Shown: positions 37,783 through 46,991, numbered from the stretch's first letter. The stretch: 64,000 nucleotides of DNA from an uncultured Spirochaetaceae bacterium (GCA_900315435.1 OMYY01000003.1:45382-109381); one strand, 5' to 3'. Numbers and translations are program-made. The notes: generated by a model from the sequence alone, not told the origin.

Positions 37783-39282
37783 TCAAGCTCCTGCGTGGCT
37801 GATGCCGAGGATTTCCAGCTCGGGCTGGGTCAGACCAATGCCCCTGAGCATGGCGCGGTTGCCTCTGAGCGCCTCGATCGAGTTGATGCCCATGCCCCCC
37901 ATCATCTCCACCACCTCGCTCTTCCAGCCGGTGATCAGGTTGACCAGGTGCTGCGCTCCCGCCTCCGGGTCGAGCCTGGCTACCAGGTCGGGGCGTTGGG
38001 TTGCGATGCCCCAGTTGCAACGTCCGCTCTGGCAGGTGCGGCAGAGGTGGCAACCCAATGCGATCAATGCGCTGGTGGCGATCGATACGGCGTCCGCTCC
38101 CAAGGCGATTGCTTTGACCACGTCGGCGGAGCTGCGGATCGAGCCGCTGACGACGAGGCTGACCCGGTCGCGGATGCCCTCGCTGCGCAGCCTCCGGTCG
38201 ACCGCCGCCAAGGCAAGCTCGACCGGGATGCCGACGTTGTCCCGGATCCGTTTCGGGGCTGCCCCGGTACCGCCACGGAAGCCGTCGATGGTGATGATGT
38301 CGGCACCGCTGCGGGCGATGCCGCTGGCAATCGCGCTGATGTTGTGCACCGCTGCGACCTTGACGATCACCGGCTTGGTGTAGCCGGTCGCCTCTTTCAG
38401 GATCGAGACCAGCTGCCTGAGGTCCTCGATCGAGTAGATGTCGTGATGCGGGGCGGGGCTGATGGCGTCCGACCCTTCAGGCACCATGCGGGTGCGGGCG
38501 ATGTCGCCCACCATCTTGCTTCCCGGAAGATGCCCGCCGATGCCAGGCTTGGCTCCCTGTCCCATCTTGATTTCGATGGCCGCGCCGGCGTTCAGGTAGG
38601 CCGGCTCGACGCCGAAGCGTCCACTGGCGACCTGGACGATGGTGTGGGGTCCGTATGGGTAGAAATCCTTGTGCAGTCCGCCCTCTCCGGTGCCGTAGAA
38701 GGTGCCGAGCCGCTCGGCGGCCATGGCCAGCGCCTTGTGCGCGTTGTAGCTGATCGAGCCATAGCTCATGCCGCTGAAGAGGATTGGCAGGGAAAGCTCC
38801 AAGAGCGGATGGCTGTTGGGGACGATGCGTCCGTCCTTGTCCCGCTCGATCGGACAGTGCTTGTTGCCCAGGAAGGTCTTGGTCTCCATCGGTTCCCTGA
38901 GGGGGTCGATCGAGGGGTTGGTCACCTGGCTGGCCCCGATCAGGATCTTGTCCCAATAAATGGGGTAGGGCTTCGGACACCCCATGGAGGAGAGCAGTGC
39001 CCCTCCACTTTCCGCCTGCCGGTAAATGTCCTGGATGTTCTCCGCACGCCAGCCGGCGTTCTCCCGGAACGTCTGGGGATTCTTGACGATCCGGATCGCG
39101 TGGGTGGGGCAGAAGATGGTGCAGCGCATGCAGTCGACGCACTTGGTCTCGTCCGCCACCATCCGGTTCAGCTTGCTGTCGTAATGATGTACTCCGTTGG
39201 CGCATTGCCGTTCACACTGCCGGCAGACTGTACAGCGCTCCCGGTCCCGTTCCACGAGGAATTCCGTAATCTGATAGTCCAT
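37783..39282 (-). CDS. gltB: Glutamate synthase FMN/Fe-S synthase subunit with N-terminal ferredoxin domain
   Basis: A 499-residue protein. Residues ~12-65 carry two [4Fe-4S] motifs (CTVCRQCERQC and CVDCMRCTIFC). The rest is the FMN-binding barrel of glutamate synthase (GMSYGSISYNAHKAL, GAKPGIGGHLPGSK, TIDGFRGGTGAAPK). It makes glutamate from 2-oxoglutarate and ammonia. No NADPH-oxidising GltD is nearby, so electrons probably come from ferredoxin. The ATG at 39282 follows GGAGGG, one base after the preceding stop. Confidence 0.94.
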   Translation of the reverse strand: MDYQITEFLVERDRERCTVCRQCERQCANGVHHYDSKLNRMVADETKCVDCMRCTIFCPTHAIRIVKNPQTFRENAGWRAENIQDIYRQAESGGALLSSMGCPKPYPIYWDKILIGASQVTNPSIDPLREPMETKTFLGNKHCPIERDKDGRIVPNSHPLLELSLPILFSGMSYGSISYNAHKALAMAAERLGTFYGTGEGGLHKDFYPYGPHTIVQVASGRFGVEPAYLNAGAAIEIKMGQGAKPGIGGHLPGSKMVGDIARTRMVPEGSDAISPAPHHDIYSIEDLRQLVSILKEATGYTKPVIVKVAAVHNISAIASGIARSGADIITIDGFRGGTGAAPKRIRDNVGIPVELALAAVDRRLRSEGIRDRVSLVVSGSIRSSADVVKAIALGADAVSIATSALIALGCHLCRTCQSGRCNWGIATQRPDLVARLDPEAGAQHLVNLITGWKSEVVEMMGGMGINSIEALRGNRAMLRGIGLTQPELEILGISHAGA

Positions 39283-39283
39283 C

Positions 39284-40384
39284 TCACATACCCTCCACAT
39301 GCACGACGACCGGTTCTCCGCCACGCGGGGCGAACAGGTTTTCCACCTCGGGCTCGACGGCCCTGATGGCTGCTTCCTCGCTGGCGAAATAGGTCATGGA
39401 GCCCTTCGACCCGGATACCAGGCTGCGGAGTTTCAGGCGGTCGTTCAATGCCATCAACCCTCCCGTGAAGCCGATCAGGATACTGAACGGACCGGTGACG
39501 AGGAAACTGCTGTAGGTAGTCCTCAGATAGGTCGCCAGCTGTTTTTCCCTGTCATGCATGTGCTCGATCTCGAACCAGAAGGGAGCGGCGAGGATTTGCG
39601 CCGTTTCCCTGAAGGAAAGACCCTTTCGCCGGTGCAGGTAGTCGAGCATGTAGGTGATCACCTCGGTATCGGTCGAAAGCGTGCAACGGTAGCCGAACAT
39701 CTCGATCGCCCTCCGGTTGGCGTCGTAGCTGGAGATTTCTCCGTTGTGCACCACCGTGGTGTCCAACAGGGCGAACGGATGGGAGCCTCCCCACCAGCCA
39801 GGAGTGTTGGTCGGGTACCTTCCATGCGCGGTCCAGCAGTAGCCTTCATATTCGTCCAAGCGGTAGAAACGCCCGACGTCCTCGGGATAGCCGACGGCTT
39901 TGAAGACTCCCATGTTCTTGCCTGAGGAGAAGAGGTAGGCTCCCTTGATGGTCGAGTTGATATGGATGGCGCTGCGCACGACGAATTCCTGTTCGTCAAG
40001 CTGGCTTTCCGCCAGTTTGGTGGGGGATGGCGCGACGAAATAGCGCCAGATCAATGGCTCATCGGTGATTGCTTTGGTCCGGGTGACCGGAATCTTGGAG
40101 AGGTTGATCACGTCGTAGTACTCGTCCAGGTAGGCTTCGGTCTGCTTCTTTGCGTCGGTCGAGTAGAAGAAGAGATGGAATGCGTAGAAATCCTTGTACT
40201 CAGGGTAGATGCCATAACCGGCAAATCCACCTCCCAGACCATTTGACCGGTCATGCATGACACTGATGGACCTGATGGCGGCATCGCCACTGAAGCGTCT
40301 GCCAGTCCGGTCGATCAATCCGCAGATCGCGCACCCGCTGGGGATGTGTTCTCGTCCTTCCAGAAAACCTTCTTCGCCTGTCAT
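39284..40384 (-). CDS. Class II glutamine amidotransferase subunit of the split glutamate synthase
   Basis: A 366-residue Ntn-type amidotransferase that releases ammonia from glutamine. The likely nucleophile is C18 in [16 protein letters not shown], so a short N-terminal propeptide would need removal. Further motifs are [13 protein letters not shown] and [15 protein letters not shown], and [12 protein letters not shown] resembles the PurF/GltB glutaminase fold. It is the first gene of the nitrogen operon, with AGGAG upstream of the ATG at 40384, directly downstream of a leader with a terminator-type hairpin. Confidence 0.9.
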   Translation of the reverse strand: MTGEEGFLEGREHIPSGCAICGLIDRTGRRFSGDAAIRSISVMHDRSNGLGGGFAGYGIYPEYKDFYAFHLFFYSTDAKKQTEAYLDEYYDVINLSKIPVTRTKAITDEPLIWRYFVAPSPTKLAESQLDEQEFVVRSAIHINSTIKGAYLFSSGKNMGVFKAVGYPEDVGRFYRLDEYEGYCWTAHGRYPTNTPGWWGGSHPFALLDTTVVHNGEISSYDANRRAIEMFGYRCTLSTDTEVITYMLDYLHRRKGLSFRETAQILAAPFWFEIEHMHDREKQLATYLRTTYSSFLVTGPFSILIGFTGGLMALNDRLKLRSLVSGSKGSMTYFASEEAAIRAVEPEVENLFAPRGGEPVVVHVEGM

Positions 40385-40406
40385 CCCGGCACTCCTCTCG
40401 GAATAT

Positions 40407-40464
40407 AAAAAAGGCGTCCGGTATCGACACCTTTCTTGGTGCAGGTACCGGACGCCTTTGTCCG
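40407..40464 (-). promoter_or_regulatory. Leader attenuator of the glutamate synthase operon
   Basis: On the minus strand two exclusive structures are visible. First: CGGAC (40464-40460), hexaloop AAAGGC (40459-40454), GTCCG (40453-40449), a 5-bp hairpin. Second: AAAGGCGTCCGGTA (40459-40446) pairs perfectly over 14 bp with its complement at 40423-40410, followed by six T (40412-40407), an intrinsic terminator. The loop plus 3' strand of the first is the 5' arm of the second. Inside the terminator loop a smaller hairpin (CACC/GGTG) can form. Confidence 0.85.
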
Positions 40465-40478
40465 TGTGTTGCGTGATG

Positions 40479-40507
40479 AGTGTACCGTGGGGATGGAAAA
40501 ATGTCCA
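40479..40507 (-). promoter_or_regulatory. Promoter of the glutamate synthase operon
   Basis: TGGACA (40507-40502) and TACACT (40484-40479) with a 17-bp spacer on the minus strand. Transcription would start near 40472, about eight bases before the leader hairpin. Confidence 0.7.
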
Positions 40508-40521
40508 GCGCAAAAGGGGAG

Positions 40522-40550
40522 TTGACACAAACCGCAAGAAAGGGTATTAC
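40522..40550 (+). promoter_or_regulatory. Promoter of glnN
   Basis: TTGACA (40522-40527) and TATTAC (40545-40550), 17-bp spacer. Transcription would begin near 40557, just before the leader hairpin at 40560. The divergent promoter lies only 14 bp away. Confidence 0.75.
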
Positions 40551-40559
40551 CATCGACAT

Positions 40560-40601
40560 ACAGCAAAGGCGCTGTGGTTTCGGCCACGGCGTCTTTTTTT
40601 T
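40560..40601 (+). promoter_or_regulatory. Leader attenuator of glnN
   Basis: Exclusive structures as in the opposite leader. ACAGC (40560-40564), hexaloop AAAGGC (40565-40570) and GCTGT (40571-40575) form a 5-bp hairpin. Alternatively 40565-40577 pairs over 13 bp (two G-T pairs) with 40584-40596 and runs into eight T (40594-40601), a strong intrinsic terminator 19 bases before the glnN start. The hexaloop is identical to that of the glutamate synthase leader although the stems differ. Confidence 0.85.
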
Positions 40602-40619
40602 GTACCCTGGAGGTGTCAG

Positions 40620-42707
40620 ATGGAAACTATTGCGGACTATTTTGGCGAGTATGTGTTTAACGATGCCGTCATGCAGAAGCGTCTTCCGAAAGAGACTTAC
40701 CGTCAGTTGAAGGAGACGATCAGCAAAGGCAAGGATCTCGATTTGAGTATCGCCAACGTCGTCGCCAGCGTCATGCGTGACTGGGCCTTGGAGAAGGGAG
40801 CCACCCATTTCACCCACTGGTTCCAGCCGATGACGGGCATCACCGCGGAGAAGCACGACGCCTTCATCGCCCCTGCCGGTGGCGGACGGGTGATCATGGA
40901 GTTCTCCGGCAAGGAGCTGGTCCAGGGCGAGCCTGACGCCTCTTCCTTCCCCTCGGGAGGGCTGCGGGCAACCTTCGAGGCCCGTGGCTACACTGCCTGG
41001 GATCCGACGAGTTACGCCTTCGTCAAGGGCACCACGCTGTATATTCCGACCGCCTTCTGCTCCTATTCCGGCGAGGCGTTGGACAAGAAGACCCCGCTAT
41101 TGCGCAGCATGGAGGCTCTGAACGAGCAGGCAAAGCGTATCCTGCACCTGTTCGGCCATGACGAGGTGGGCAGGGTGATGACCACCGTCGGCAGCGAGCA
41201 GGAGTACTTCCTGGTCGACAAGGAACAGTTCCGCAAGAGACCCGACCTGGTCTATACCGGCCGCACCCTGTTCGGTGCCCGTTCTCCGAAGGGGCAGGAA
41301 CTGAGCGACCACTATTTCGGTTCCCTCCGACCGCGGGTCATGAGCTACATGGAAGATCTGGACAAGGAACTGTGGAAGCTGGGTGTCTACGCCAAGACCC
41401 GCCACAACGAGGTCGCCCCGAGCCAGCATGAGCTTGCCCCGGTCTTTACCCAGAGCAACGTCGCCACCGACCAGAACCAGCTGACGATGGAGTTGATGCG
41501 CAAGATTGCCGACAAGCACGGTCTTGCCTGCCTTTTGCACGAGAAGCCGTTCGACGGGGTCAACGGAAGTGGCAAGCACAACAACTGGTCCATGTCCACC
41601 GATACCGGCATGAACCTGCTCAACCCTGGCGACAATGCCAGCGAGAATGCCCAGTTCCTGCTGTTCCTCTCGGCCGTCATCGCCGCTGTGGACGACTACC
41701 AGGAATTGCTCAGGGTCAGCGTCGCTTCGGCCGGCAACGACCACAGGCTCGGTGCCAACGAGGCTCCTCCTGCCATCATCAGCATGTATCTCGGAGACGA
41801 GCTTTCCGGCCTGCTGGAGTCAATTGCCGCCGACAAGCCGACCGGCAAGAAGAGCAGGGAACAGATGCTGCTTGGCGTCCACGTGCTTCCGAAGTTCCCC
41901 AAGGACTCGACGGACCGCAACCGTACCAGCCCCTTCGCATTCACGGGCAACAAGTTCGAGTTCCGCATGCTGGGTTCTTCCTTCTCGGTCGCAGGCCCCA
42001 ATATTGTCCTGAATACCATTGTCGCCGACGAACTGTCCCTTTTTGCCGATCGTCTGGAAAAGGCCGAGGATTTCCAAAGCGAGCTGACCAAGCTGGTCAA
42101 GGAGAACTATCTCGCCCATAAACGGATTATTTTCAACGGCAACAACTACAGTCCGGAGTGGGTCGATGAGGCTGCCCGTCGCGGTCTTTCCAACCTGAAG
42201 GATACTCCGGCCGCGTTGGCCCGTTTCCTGGATCCGAAGAATGTGGAGGCATTCAAGAAGTTCCACATCTTCACCGAGACCGAGCTGAAGAGCCGCCAGG
42301 AGATTCTGATCGAGAACTATGCCAAGACCATCCATATCGAGGCTTTGACGGCAATCGACATGGTCCGCCAGCAGATCCTGCCCGCCATCTCCCACTACGT
42401 GGGCGACTTGGCCCAAAGGGTGGTGGCGCGCCGTGGAGTGAGCCAGTCTCTTGCCTGCAAGGCGGACACCGCGCTGGTCGAGCAGCTTGGCGGCATCGAG
42501 GACAAGCTCTATGATGCTGTCGGGACGCTAAGCGACGAGACGGAGAAGGCGGAGAAGCGCGAGCGTTTCGAGGCTGCGGTCTATTACCGCGACAAGGTGA
42601 TTCCGGCCATGGTCGAGGCTCGCAAGTACGCCGACCAGGCAGAGTTGCTGGTGGCAAGCAGTTATTGGCCGATGCCGACGTACGGCCAGTTGCTCTATAC
42701 CGTATGA
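40620..42707 (+). CDS. glnN: Glutamine synthetase, type III
   Basis: A 695-residue GSIII enzyme, the large form found in Bacteroides, clostridia and cyanobacteria. Signatures: [43 protein letters not shown] and [14 protein letters not shown]. Full length. The ATG at 40620 follows CTGGAGGTG and the leader terminator. It makes glutamine like GlnA, and the two synthetase genes are transcribed divergently from one control region. A stable hairpin and then asnB follow on the same strand. Confidence 0.96.
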   Translation: METIADYFGEYVFNDAVMQKRLPKETYRQLKETISKGKDLDLSIANVVASVMRDWALEKGATHFTHWFQPMTGITAEKHDAFIAPAGGGRVIMEFSGKELVQGEPDASSFPSGGLRATFEARGYTAWDPTSYAFVKGTTLYIPTAFCSYSGEALDKKTPLLRSMEALNEQAKRILHLFGHDEVGRVMTTVGSEQEYFLVDKEQFRKRPDLVYTGRTLFGARSPKGQELSDHYFGSLRPRVMSYMEDLDKELWKLGVYAKTRHNEVAPSQHELAPVFTQSNVATDQNQLTMELMRKIADKHGLACLLHEKPFDGVNGSGKHNNWSMSTDTGMNLLNPGDNASENAQFLLFLSAVIAAVDDYQELLRVSVASAGNDHRLGANEAPPAIISMYLGDELSGLLESIAADKPTGKKSREQMLLGVHVLPKFPKDSTDRNRTSPFAFTGNKFEFRMLGSSFSVAGPNIVLNTIVADELSLFADRLEKAEDFQSELTKLVKENYLAHKRIIFNGNNYSPEWVDEAARRGLSNLKDTPAALARFLDPKNVEAFKKFHIFTETELKSRQEILIENYAKTIHIEALTAIDMVRQQILPAISHYVGDLAQRVVARRGVSQSLACKADTALVEQLGGIEDKLYDAVGTLSDETEKAEKRERFEAAVYYRDKVIPAMVEARKYADQAELLVASSYWPMPTYGQLLYTV

Positions 42708-42718
42708 TTCGGACACGA

Positions 42719-42769
42719 GGCCGGGCTCCAAACATCAGGAACCAGGCACTCCTCTCCGGGAGCCCGGCC
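42719..42769 (+). promoter_or_regulatory. Long-stem hairpin between glnN and asnB
   Basis: A perfect 11-bp G+C-rich stem (42719-42729 with 42759-42769) encloses a 29-nt loop, 12 bases after the glnN stop. There is no T-run, so it may be a processing or stability element, or an inefficient terminator that lets asnB be partly co-transcribed. Confidence 0.5.
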
Positions 42770-42798
42770 GAGTGGTTTATATGAGGTAGAATGTTGTC

Positions 42799-44487
42799 AT
42801 GTGTGGTTTTGTAGGTCTTTTTGATGTAAAGAACGTAGATGGGTCCCTCCGTGCCAGCGTGCTGGAGGCGTCCAAGCGGATCCGCCATCGCGGCCCGGAT
42901 TGGTCCGGCGTCTTCACGGGCGAGCACTGCGTCATCAGCCATGAACGGTTGGCGATCGTCGACCCGCTTTCCGGGGGACAGCCCCTGAAGAGCAGGGATG
43001 GCAATCTGATCCTTGCGGTCAATGGCGAGATCTACAATCACCAGACGATCCGGAGCCGATATCCTGAAGGCACGTTCCTGACCAACAGCGACTGCGAGGT
43101 GATCCTTGCTCTCTACAAGGATATGGGCGACAGGCTTTTCGAGGAACTGAACGGCATCTTCGCCTTCTGCCTGTACGACAGGAAGGAGGACCGGTACCTG
43201 GTCGGTCGGGACCATTTCGGCATCATTCCCCTGTATCAGGGCTGGGACAAGGACGGCCACTACTGGGTAGCCAGCGAGATGAAGGCATTGGACGGGTTGT
43301 GCGACACAATCACCGAGTTCCCTGCCGGAAGCTACTACGATTCCCGCGAGGGAAAGGTGGTCCAGTGGTATCATCGCGACTGGATGGACAAGCCTGTCAT
43401 CGCCGATGATGGACGGACTCCCGAACAGTGTGCAGGAGATGTGCGTGTCGCACTTGAGGCTGCGGTCAAACGCCAGCTGATGAGCGATGTGCCTTACGGG
43501 GTGTTGCTCTCCGGGGGACTGGATTCCTCGGTCATCGCCGCCATCACCGCCCGCTACGCCAAGAAGCGCGTCGAGAGCCAGGACACTGAGGTCGCCTGGT
43601 GGCCGAGGCTGCACAGCTTCGCCGTCGGTCTTGCGGATTCTCCCGACCTGAAGGCGGCACGGCTTGCCGCCAAAGCCCTTGGTACAGTCCACCATGAAGT
43701 CCATTTCACTATCCAGGAGGCTCTGGATGCGGTGGATGATGTGATCTACCACCTGGAGACCTACGATATCACTACGGTCCGCGCCGCGACTCCCATGTAT
43801 TTGCTTGCCCGCTTCATCAAGAGCATGGGCATCAAGATGGTGCTGACCGGAGAGGGTAGCGACGAGCTTTTCGGGGGATATCTGTACTTCCACAAGGCTC
43901 CAAATGCCGAGGAGTTCCATCAGGAATCGGTCCGGAAGCTGGGCAAGCTTCACCTGTACGACCTGCTCAGGGCGAACAAGGCGTTGGCGGCCTGGGGTGT
44001 GGAGGGCAGGGTGCCTTTCCTCGACAAGGAGTTCATCGACGTGGCCATGCACCTTCCCACCAGCGTGAAGATGTGTTCCGGCGACAAAATCGAGAAGTGG
44101 GTGGTCCGCAAGGCCTTCGAGGACATGCTTCCTGCAGAGATCGTCTGGCGCCAGAAGGAGCAGTTCAGCGATGGTGTCGGTTACAGCTGGATTGATACTT
44201 TGAAGGAAAAGACCAGCCGCGAGGTGAGCGACGAGGAGTTCAGCCATGCGGCTGACCGTTTTCCGATCAATCCTCCCGCTACCAAGGAAGAGTACTACTA
44301 CCGTGTGCTTTTCACCCGCCATTTCCCGACTGCCAGCGAGGCCAAGTGCGTTCCCCACGAGGCGTCGGTTGCCTGCTCGACCGCAACGGCACTGAAATGG
44401 GACAAGATGTTCCAGAACATGGACGAGCCGAGCGGAAGAGCCATCTATGGAGTCCACGAGAAGGCGTACCGCCGGCCGAACGCATAG
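42799..44487 (+). CDS. asnB: Asparagine synthase (glutamine-hydrolysing)
   Basis: A 562-residue enzyme. Met-Cys at the N-terminus (MCGFVGLFDV) gives the amidotransferase nucleophile C2; RIRHRGPD, NGEIYNH and NSDCEVIL are glutaminase motifs. The synthetase domain has the ATP-binding loop LLSGGLDSSV and GEGSDELFGGY, with VEGRVPFLDKEF. It converts aspartate and glutamine to asparagine. A GAGGT site precedes the ATG. Its position after glnN ties it to glutamine supply. Confidence 0.96.
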   Translation: MCGFVGLFDVKNVDGSLRASVLEASKRIRHRGPDWSGVFTGEHCVISHERLAIVDPLSGGQPLKSRDGNLILAVNGEIYNHQTIRSRYPEGTFLTNSDCEVILALYKDMGDRLFEELNGIFAFCLYDRKEDRYLVGRDHFGIIPLYQGWDKDGHYWVASEMKALDGLCDTITEFPAGSYYDSREGKVVQWYHRDWMDKPVIADDGRTPEQCAGDVRVALEAAVKRQLMSDVPYGVLLSGGLDSSVIAAITARYAKKRVESQDTEVAWWPRLHSFAVGLADSPDLKAARLAAKALGTVHHEVHFTIQEALDAVDDVIYHLETYDITTVRAATPMYLLARFIKSMGIKMVLTGEGSDELFGGYLYFHKAPNAEEFHQESVRKLGKLHLYDLLRANKALAAWGVEGRVPFLDKEFIDVAMHLPTSVKMCSGDKIEKWVVRKAFEDMLPAEIVWRQKEQFSDGVGYSWIDTLKEKTSREVSDEEFSHAADRFPINPPATKEEYYYRVLFTRHFPTASEAKCVPHEASVACSTATALKWDKMFQNMDEPSGRAIYGVHEKAYRRPNA

Positions 44488-44515
44488 AATCATCAATCAA
44501 GACGATACAACGACA

Positions 44516-45516
44516 ATGGCAGGACGTCTGGAGGCCCCAGGCGTCCTGCTTCTATTCAACGAGGTGCAGCAATTTCCGCAGGCACGGGCTGCCATCAAAT
44601 ATCTGGTCGCCGATGGTCGCTATTTGTGTGTGGAGACAGGTTCTCTCGTTTCTACCCGTGAACATGTGAAAGATATCGTCATTCCGTCGGAAGAACGGCA
44701 CCTACGCATGTACCCCATGGATTTCGAAGAATTCATGTGGGCTATTGGCCAGGAGCTGCTGTACGATGAAATCGTCATGCACTTCCAGGAAGGAAGGCCG
44801 ATGGGGCAGGCGCTTCACCGGAAGGCTATGGACTGTTTCAGACAGTATCTGCTCGTGGGTGGAATGCCACAGGCTGTCCAAGAATACGTGGCATCGCATG
44901 ATTTTCCGGCTGTCGACGCAGTGAAACGAAGGATTCTGGACCTGTACCGTGGTGATATCCACAAGCACGCCGTGGACTATGAGCGGAAGGTCGAGGCAAT
45001 CTTTGACGAAATTCCTGAGCAACTGGGGCGCCATGAGAAAAGGTTCTTTCTCCCCTCTCTGGGCGGTGGAGCTCGTTTCCGAGAATATGAAAGTTCCTTT
45101 TTTTTGCTTGACGATTCCATGATCGTCACCATGCGTTTGACGAAGAGGTGATGGCCTCTGACTGTTGCTCGGAAAGCTGGAATGCAACGAAGGCATGGTT
45201 TTTGAGAATATGGTGGCACAGATGCTGACGGCATCAGGCCACAAACGTTACTTCTACGCAAACCCTGGAAAAAGAGAAGCGTCCGAACGGATGGAGATTG
45301 ATTTCCTGATTGCAAAGAACGCTATCACAAACCGGCACCACGTTTTTCCCCCCCCTCGATGTCAAGACCGGTTTCCTCCATACGCTCTCTTCGCTCAGGA
45401 AATTCATGGCCTTGTATCAAGAGCGGCTCCATATCCCGTATGTCATTCATGCAGGTGACTGGAACTGTGAGGACGGTATCATCTTCCTTCCCGCGTATAT
45501 GGCCGGACTCCTTTGA
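44516..45516 (+). pseudogene. Broken DUF4143-type AAA ATPase gene
   Basis: The translated pieces match the ATPase/DUF4143 family: LLLFNEVQQFPQARAAIKYL (Walker B region), YPMDFEEFMWAIGQE, LVGGMPQAVQEYV, then NEGMVFENMVAQML and MEIDFLI. The N-terminal Walker A part is missing. The first frame stops at 45151 after TMRLTKR. The rest continues in another frame from about 45165, with an internal loss of some tens of residues, and shifts again near 45345 at a run of C to reach DVKTGFLHTLSSLRKFMALY and the stop at 45516. At least two frameshifts, a 5' truncation and an internal deletion make it non-functional. It begins 29 bp after asnB. Confidence 0.88.
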
Positions 45517-45579
45517 AGTGCTGGAATGACTAGTTCTGCATGGGGATTGCATCCGGTTTCTTTACAGAGAACGCCAAAG

Positions 45580-45595
45580 AGGGTGATACTTCCCT
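45580..45595 (+). promoter_or_regulatory. Leader hairpin before an exported-protein gene
   Basis: AGGGTGATACTTCCCT folds as a 4-bp stem. It is 14/16 identical to the element before the esterase at 19309, and likewise followed within a few bases by AAGGAGGAG and the start codon (45612). Confidence 0.45.
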
Positions 45596-45611
45596 GTAAG
45601 GAGGAGTTCCT

Positions 45612-46361
45612 ATGAAGAAAATCGCTCTTGCTATGTGCGCGCTTTGCGCCTCGGTTTCGTTGTGTGCCGCATCTCCGTTCCAGAGCGCCATCGATCGCGC
45701 GCACCGCGATGGCCTGTACCACGTCTATGTGAAGCAACTTGCCGCCACCTCTACCAAAGTGGTTTCGTATGACGAGCTGGTAAAGGCGGTCCAAGGCTAT
45801 CAGGTGGTGGTCATCGGCGGCTATTCGGGTCTTGGGTACGCATATCCCGACAAGGTCAGGCAGGATCTCGAGATGCTTGTCAGGACAGTAGGAGACCATG
45901 CCTTGTATGTGCTGGGCGCGACGAGTGACGGTATCGGACAGGCGTACAAGGACATTCCCGCCATCGCCGACATGCTGGGATACCATGACATCAAGATGGC
46001 CGGCATCGTGAGCCGCAACGCCGCACAGTGGGGCATCGAGCCGCAGGACTACGTCGTGTTCGTCGATACCGCGGTGGACGACTGGGCCGTCGTGGTGGAT
46101 GGAAAAAGCCTGTACATCAAGATCGCGGCCGACACCAACGGCGTCGTCATCTATTTCCGGGGTGGCGGTACCAGCAAGGGCGAGCTGGAAGAGGCGCTTG
46201 CCGATGGTCTTCCGGTTTTTCTTGTGGTCGACAATACTACCATTCCCAACAAGGCCAATGTGGAGAAACGGCTTTCCCGCAACCCGAACTATGTGGTCGA
46301 TGGAACTGTTGACATCGTGAAGAACGCCAAGAAGTGGAAAAACCTCATCGTGATCCAGTGA
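45612..46361 (+). CDS. Small exported protein of unknown function
   Basis: A 249-residue protein with a clear signal peptide (MKKIALAMCALCASVSLCAA, cleaved near ASP). The mature part has alternating strands and helices with glycine turns (VVIGGYSGLGYAYPDKVR and YVLGATSDGIGQAY), suggesting a Rossmann-like fold with possible nucleotide or sugar binding. I do not recognise the family. The ribosome site AAGGAGGAG is strong, and a terminator follows 25 bases after the stop, so it is transcribed alone. It lies intact between two pseudogenes. Confidence 0.8.
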   Translation: MKKIALAMCALCASVSLCAASPFQSAIDRAHRDGLYHVYVKQLAATSTKVVSYDELVKAVQGYQVVVIGGYSGLGYAYPDKVRQDLEMLVRTVGDHALYVLGATSDGIGQAYKDIPAIADMLGYHDIKMAGIVSRNAAQWGIEPQDYVVFVDTAVDDWAVVVDGKSLYIKIAADTNGVVIYFRGGGTSKGELEEALADGLPVFLVVDNTTIPNKANVEKRLSRNPNYVVDGTVDIVKNAKKWKNLIVIQ

Positions 46362-46386
46362 TGGGAAATTCCTATTGAGTCCAACG

Positions 46387-46414
46387 GGCATCCGGATCCA
46401 ACCGGGTGCCTTTT
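46387..46414 (+). terminator. Intrinsic terminator
   Basis: A 9-bp stem with one G-T pair (46387-46395 with 46402-46410), six-base loop, then TTTT. It follows the exported-protein gene by 25 bases. Confidence 0.8.
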
Positions 46415-46424
46415 CTGTGGCTCT

Positions 46425-46800
46425 TCACGTTTTCTTGGGGGATAGGGAGCCGAGATCAGGGATGGGAATGGAACGGATTGTGGTGAAGAAGGAATCGTCG
46501 TCGCGGTATCCGTAGCCGATCCGCTTCGCCGCCTGTATCCGGTTGTTGAACCCCTCGAGCTTGCCGGTGCTGATGCTGTGCCGAGGACCTCTTTGCCGTA
46601 CTGGGTGCATGTGGTAATGGTGGTAACGCACCTCGAGGGTCTGGGTCGTGCCATACCGTCACGCCGTGGTCATGGACATGCACCTTGCCCTTGCAGTGGG
46701 GCATCCGGCCGTGCCTGTCTGCCTTGTGCTGGAGAACGGCAGAATCAGGCGCCTTCTCTGTTGGTCTAACCGCAAAGAGCCGCACCGGAAGTGCCGACAC
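46425..46800 (-). pseudogene. ISL3-family transposase remnant with internal deletion
   Basis: Two conserved ends of an ISL3 transposase lie next to each other in different frames. The N-terminal zinc-ribbon/HTH portion is seen at about 46704-46630 (HCKGKVHVHDHGVTVWHD). The C-terminal signature SISTGKLEGFNNRIQAAKRI, followed by GYGYRDDDSFFTTIRSI, is at 46631-46425. An intact protein has some 300 residues between them, including the catalytic core, all absent here. GGCTCTTCACGTTTTC at 46419-46434 resembles ISL3 terminal repeats and may mark the element's edge; a matching far end was not found. Confidence 0.85.
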
Positions 46801-46991
46801 GAAAGGTGGATCCGGGTATCTTGTGAAGCGGGCATGTTTGTCTGGTTTTCCTTTTGTGAGTGGTAACCAACATGGAACCAGACGGCATGCCCTTTGTGCA
46901 ACTATTGCGGTACCCTATGTTCCTCATCCCCCAACGTTCCGTGAAGAACCTCTTTTGGGGGTATGTTTGTTTGCTCATCAGGAATAAAGCA

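Noticed and set aside
37687..39366. Long open frame on the plus strand across the glutamate synthase genes
   Set aside because: Composition artefact of high third-position G+C; the minus-strand genes have complete motifs and operon spacing.
40428..40441. Second ANTAR-type hexaloop inside the minus-strand leader (CACC, loop AAGAAA, GGTG)
   Set aside because: The loop has A rather than G at position 4 and no counterpart in the glnN leader, so I do not count it as the missing second ANTAR hairpin.
40413..40537. Extended N-terminus of the amidotransferase subunit (start at 40537)
   Set aside because: The extension would be translated through the leader terminator and lacks homology; the ATG at 40384 has a good ribosome site.
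42719..42769. Copy of the AAAGGC hexaloop attenuator before asnB
   Set aside because: The hairpin here has a 29-nt loop, no AAAGGC and no T-run, so it is not of the same type as those at 40.4-40.6 kb.
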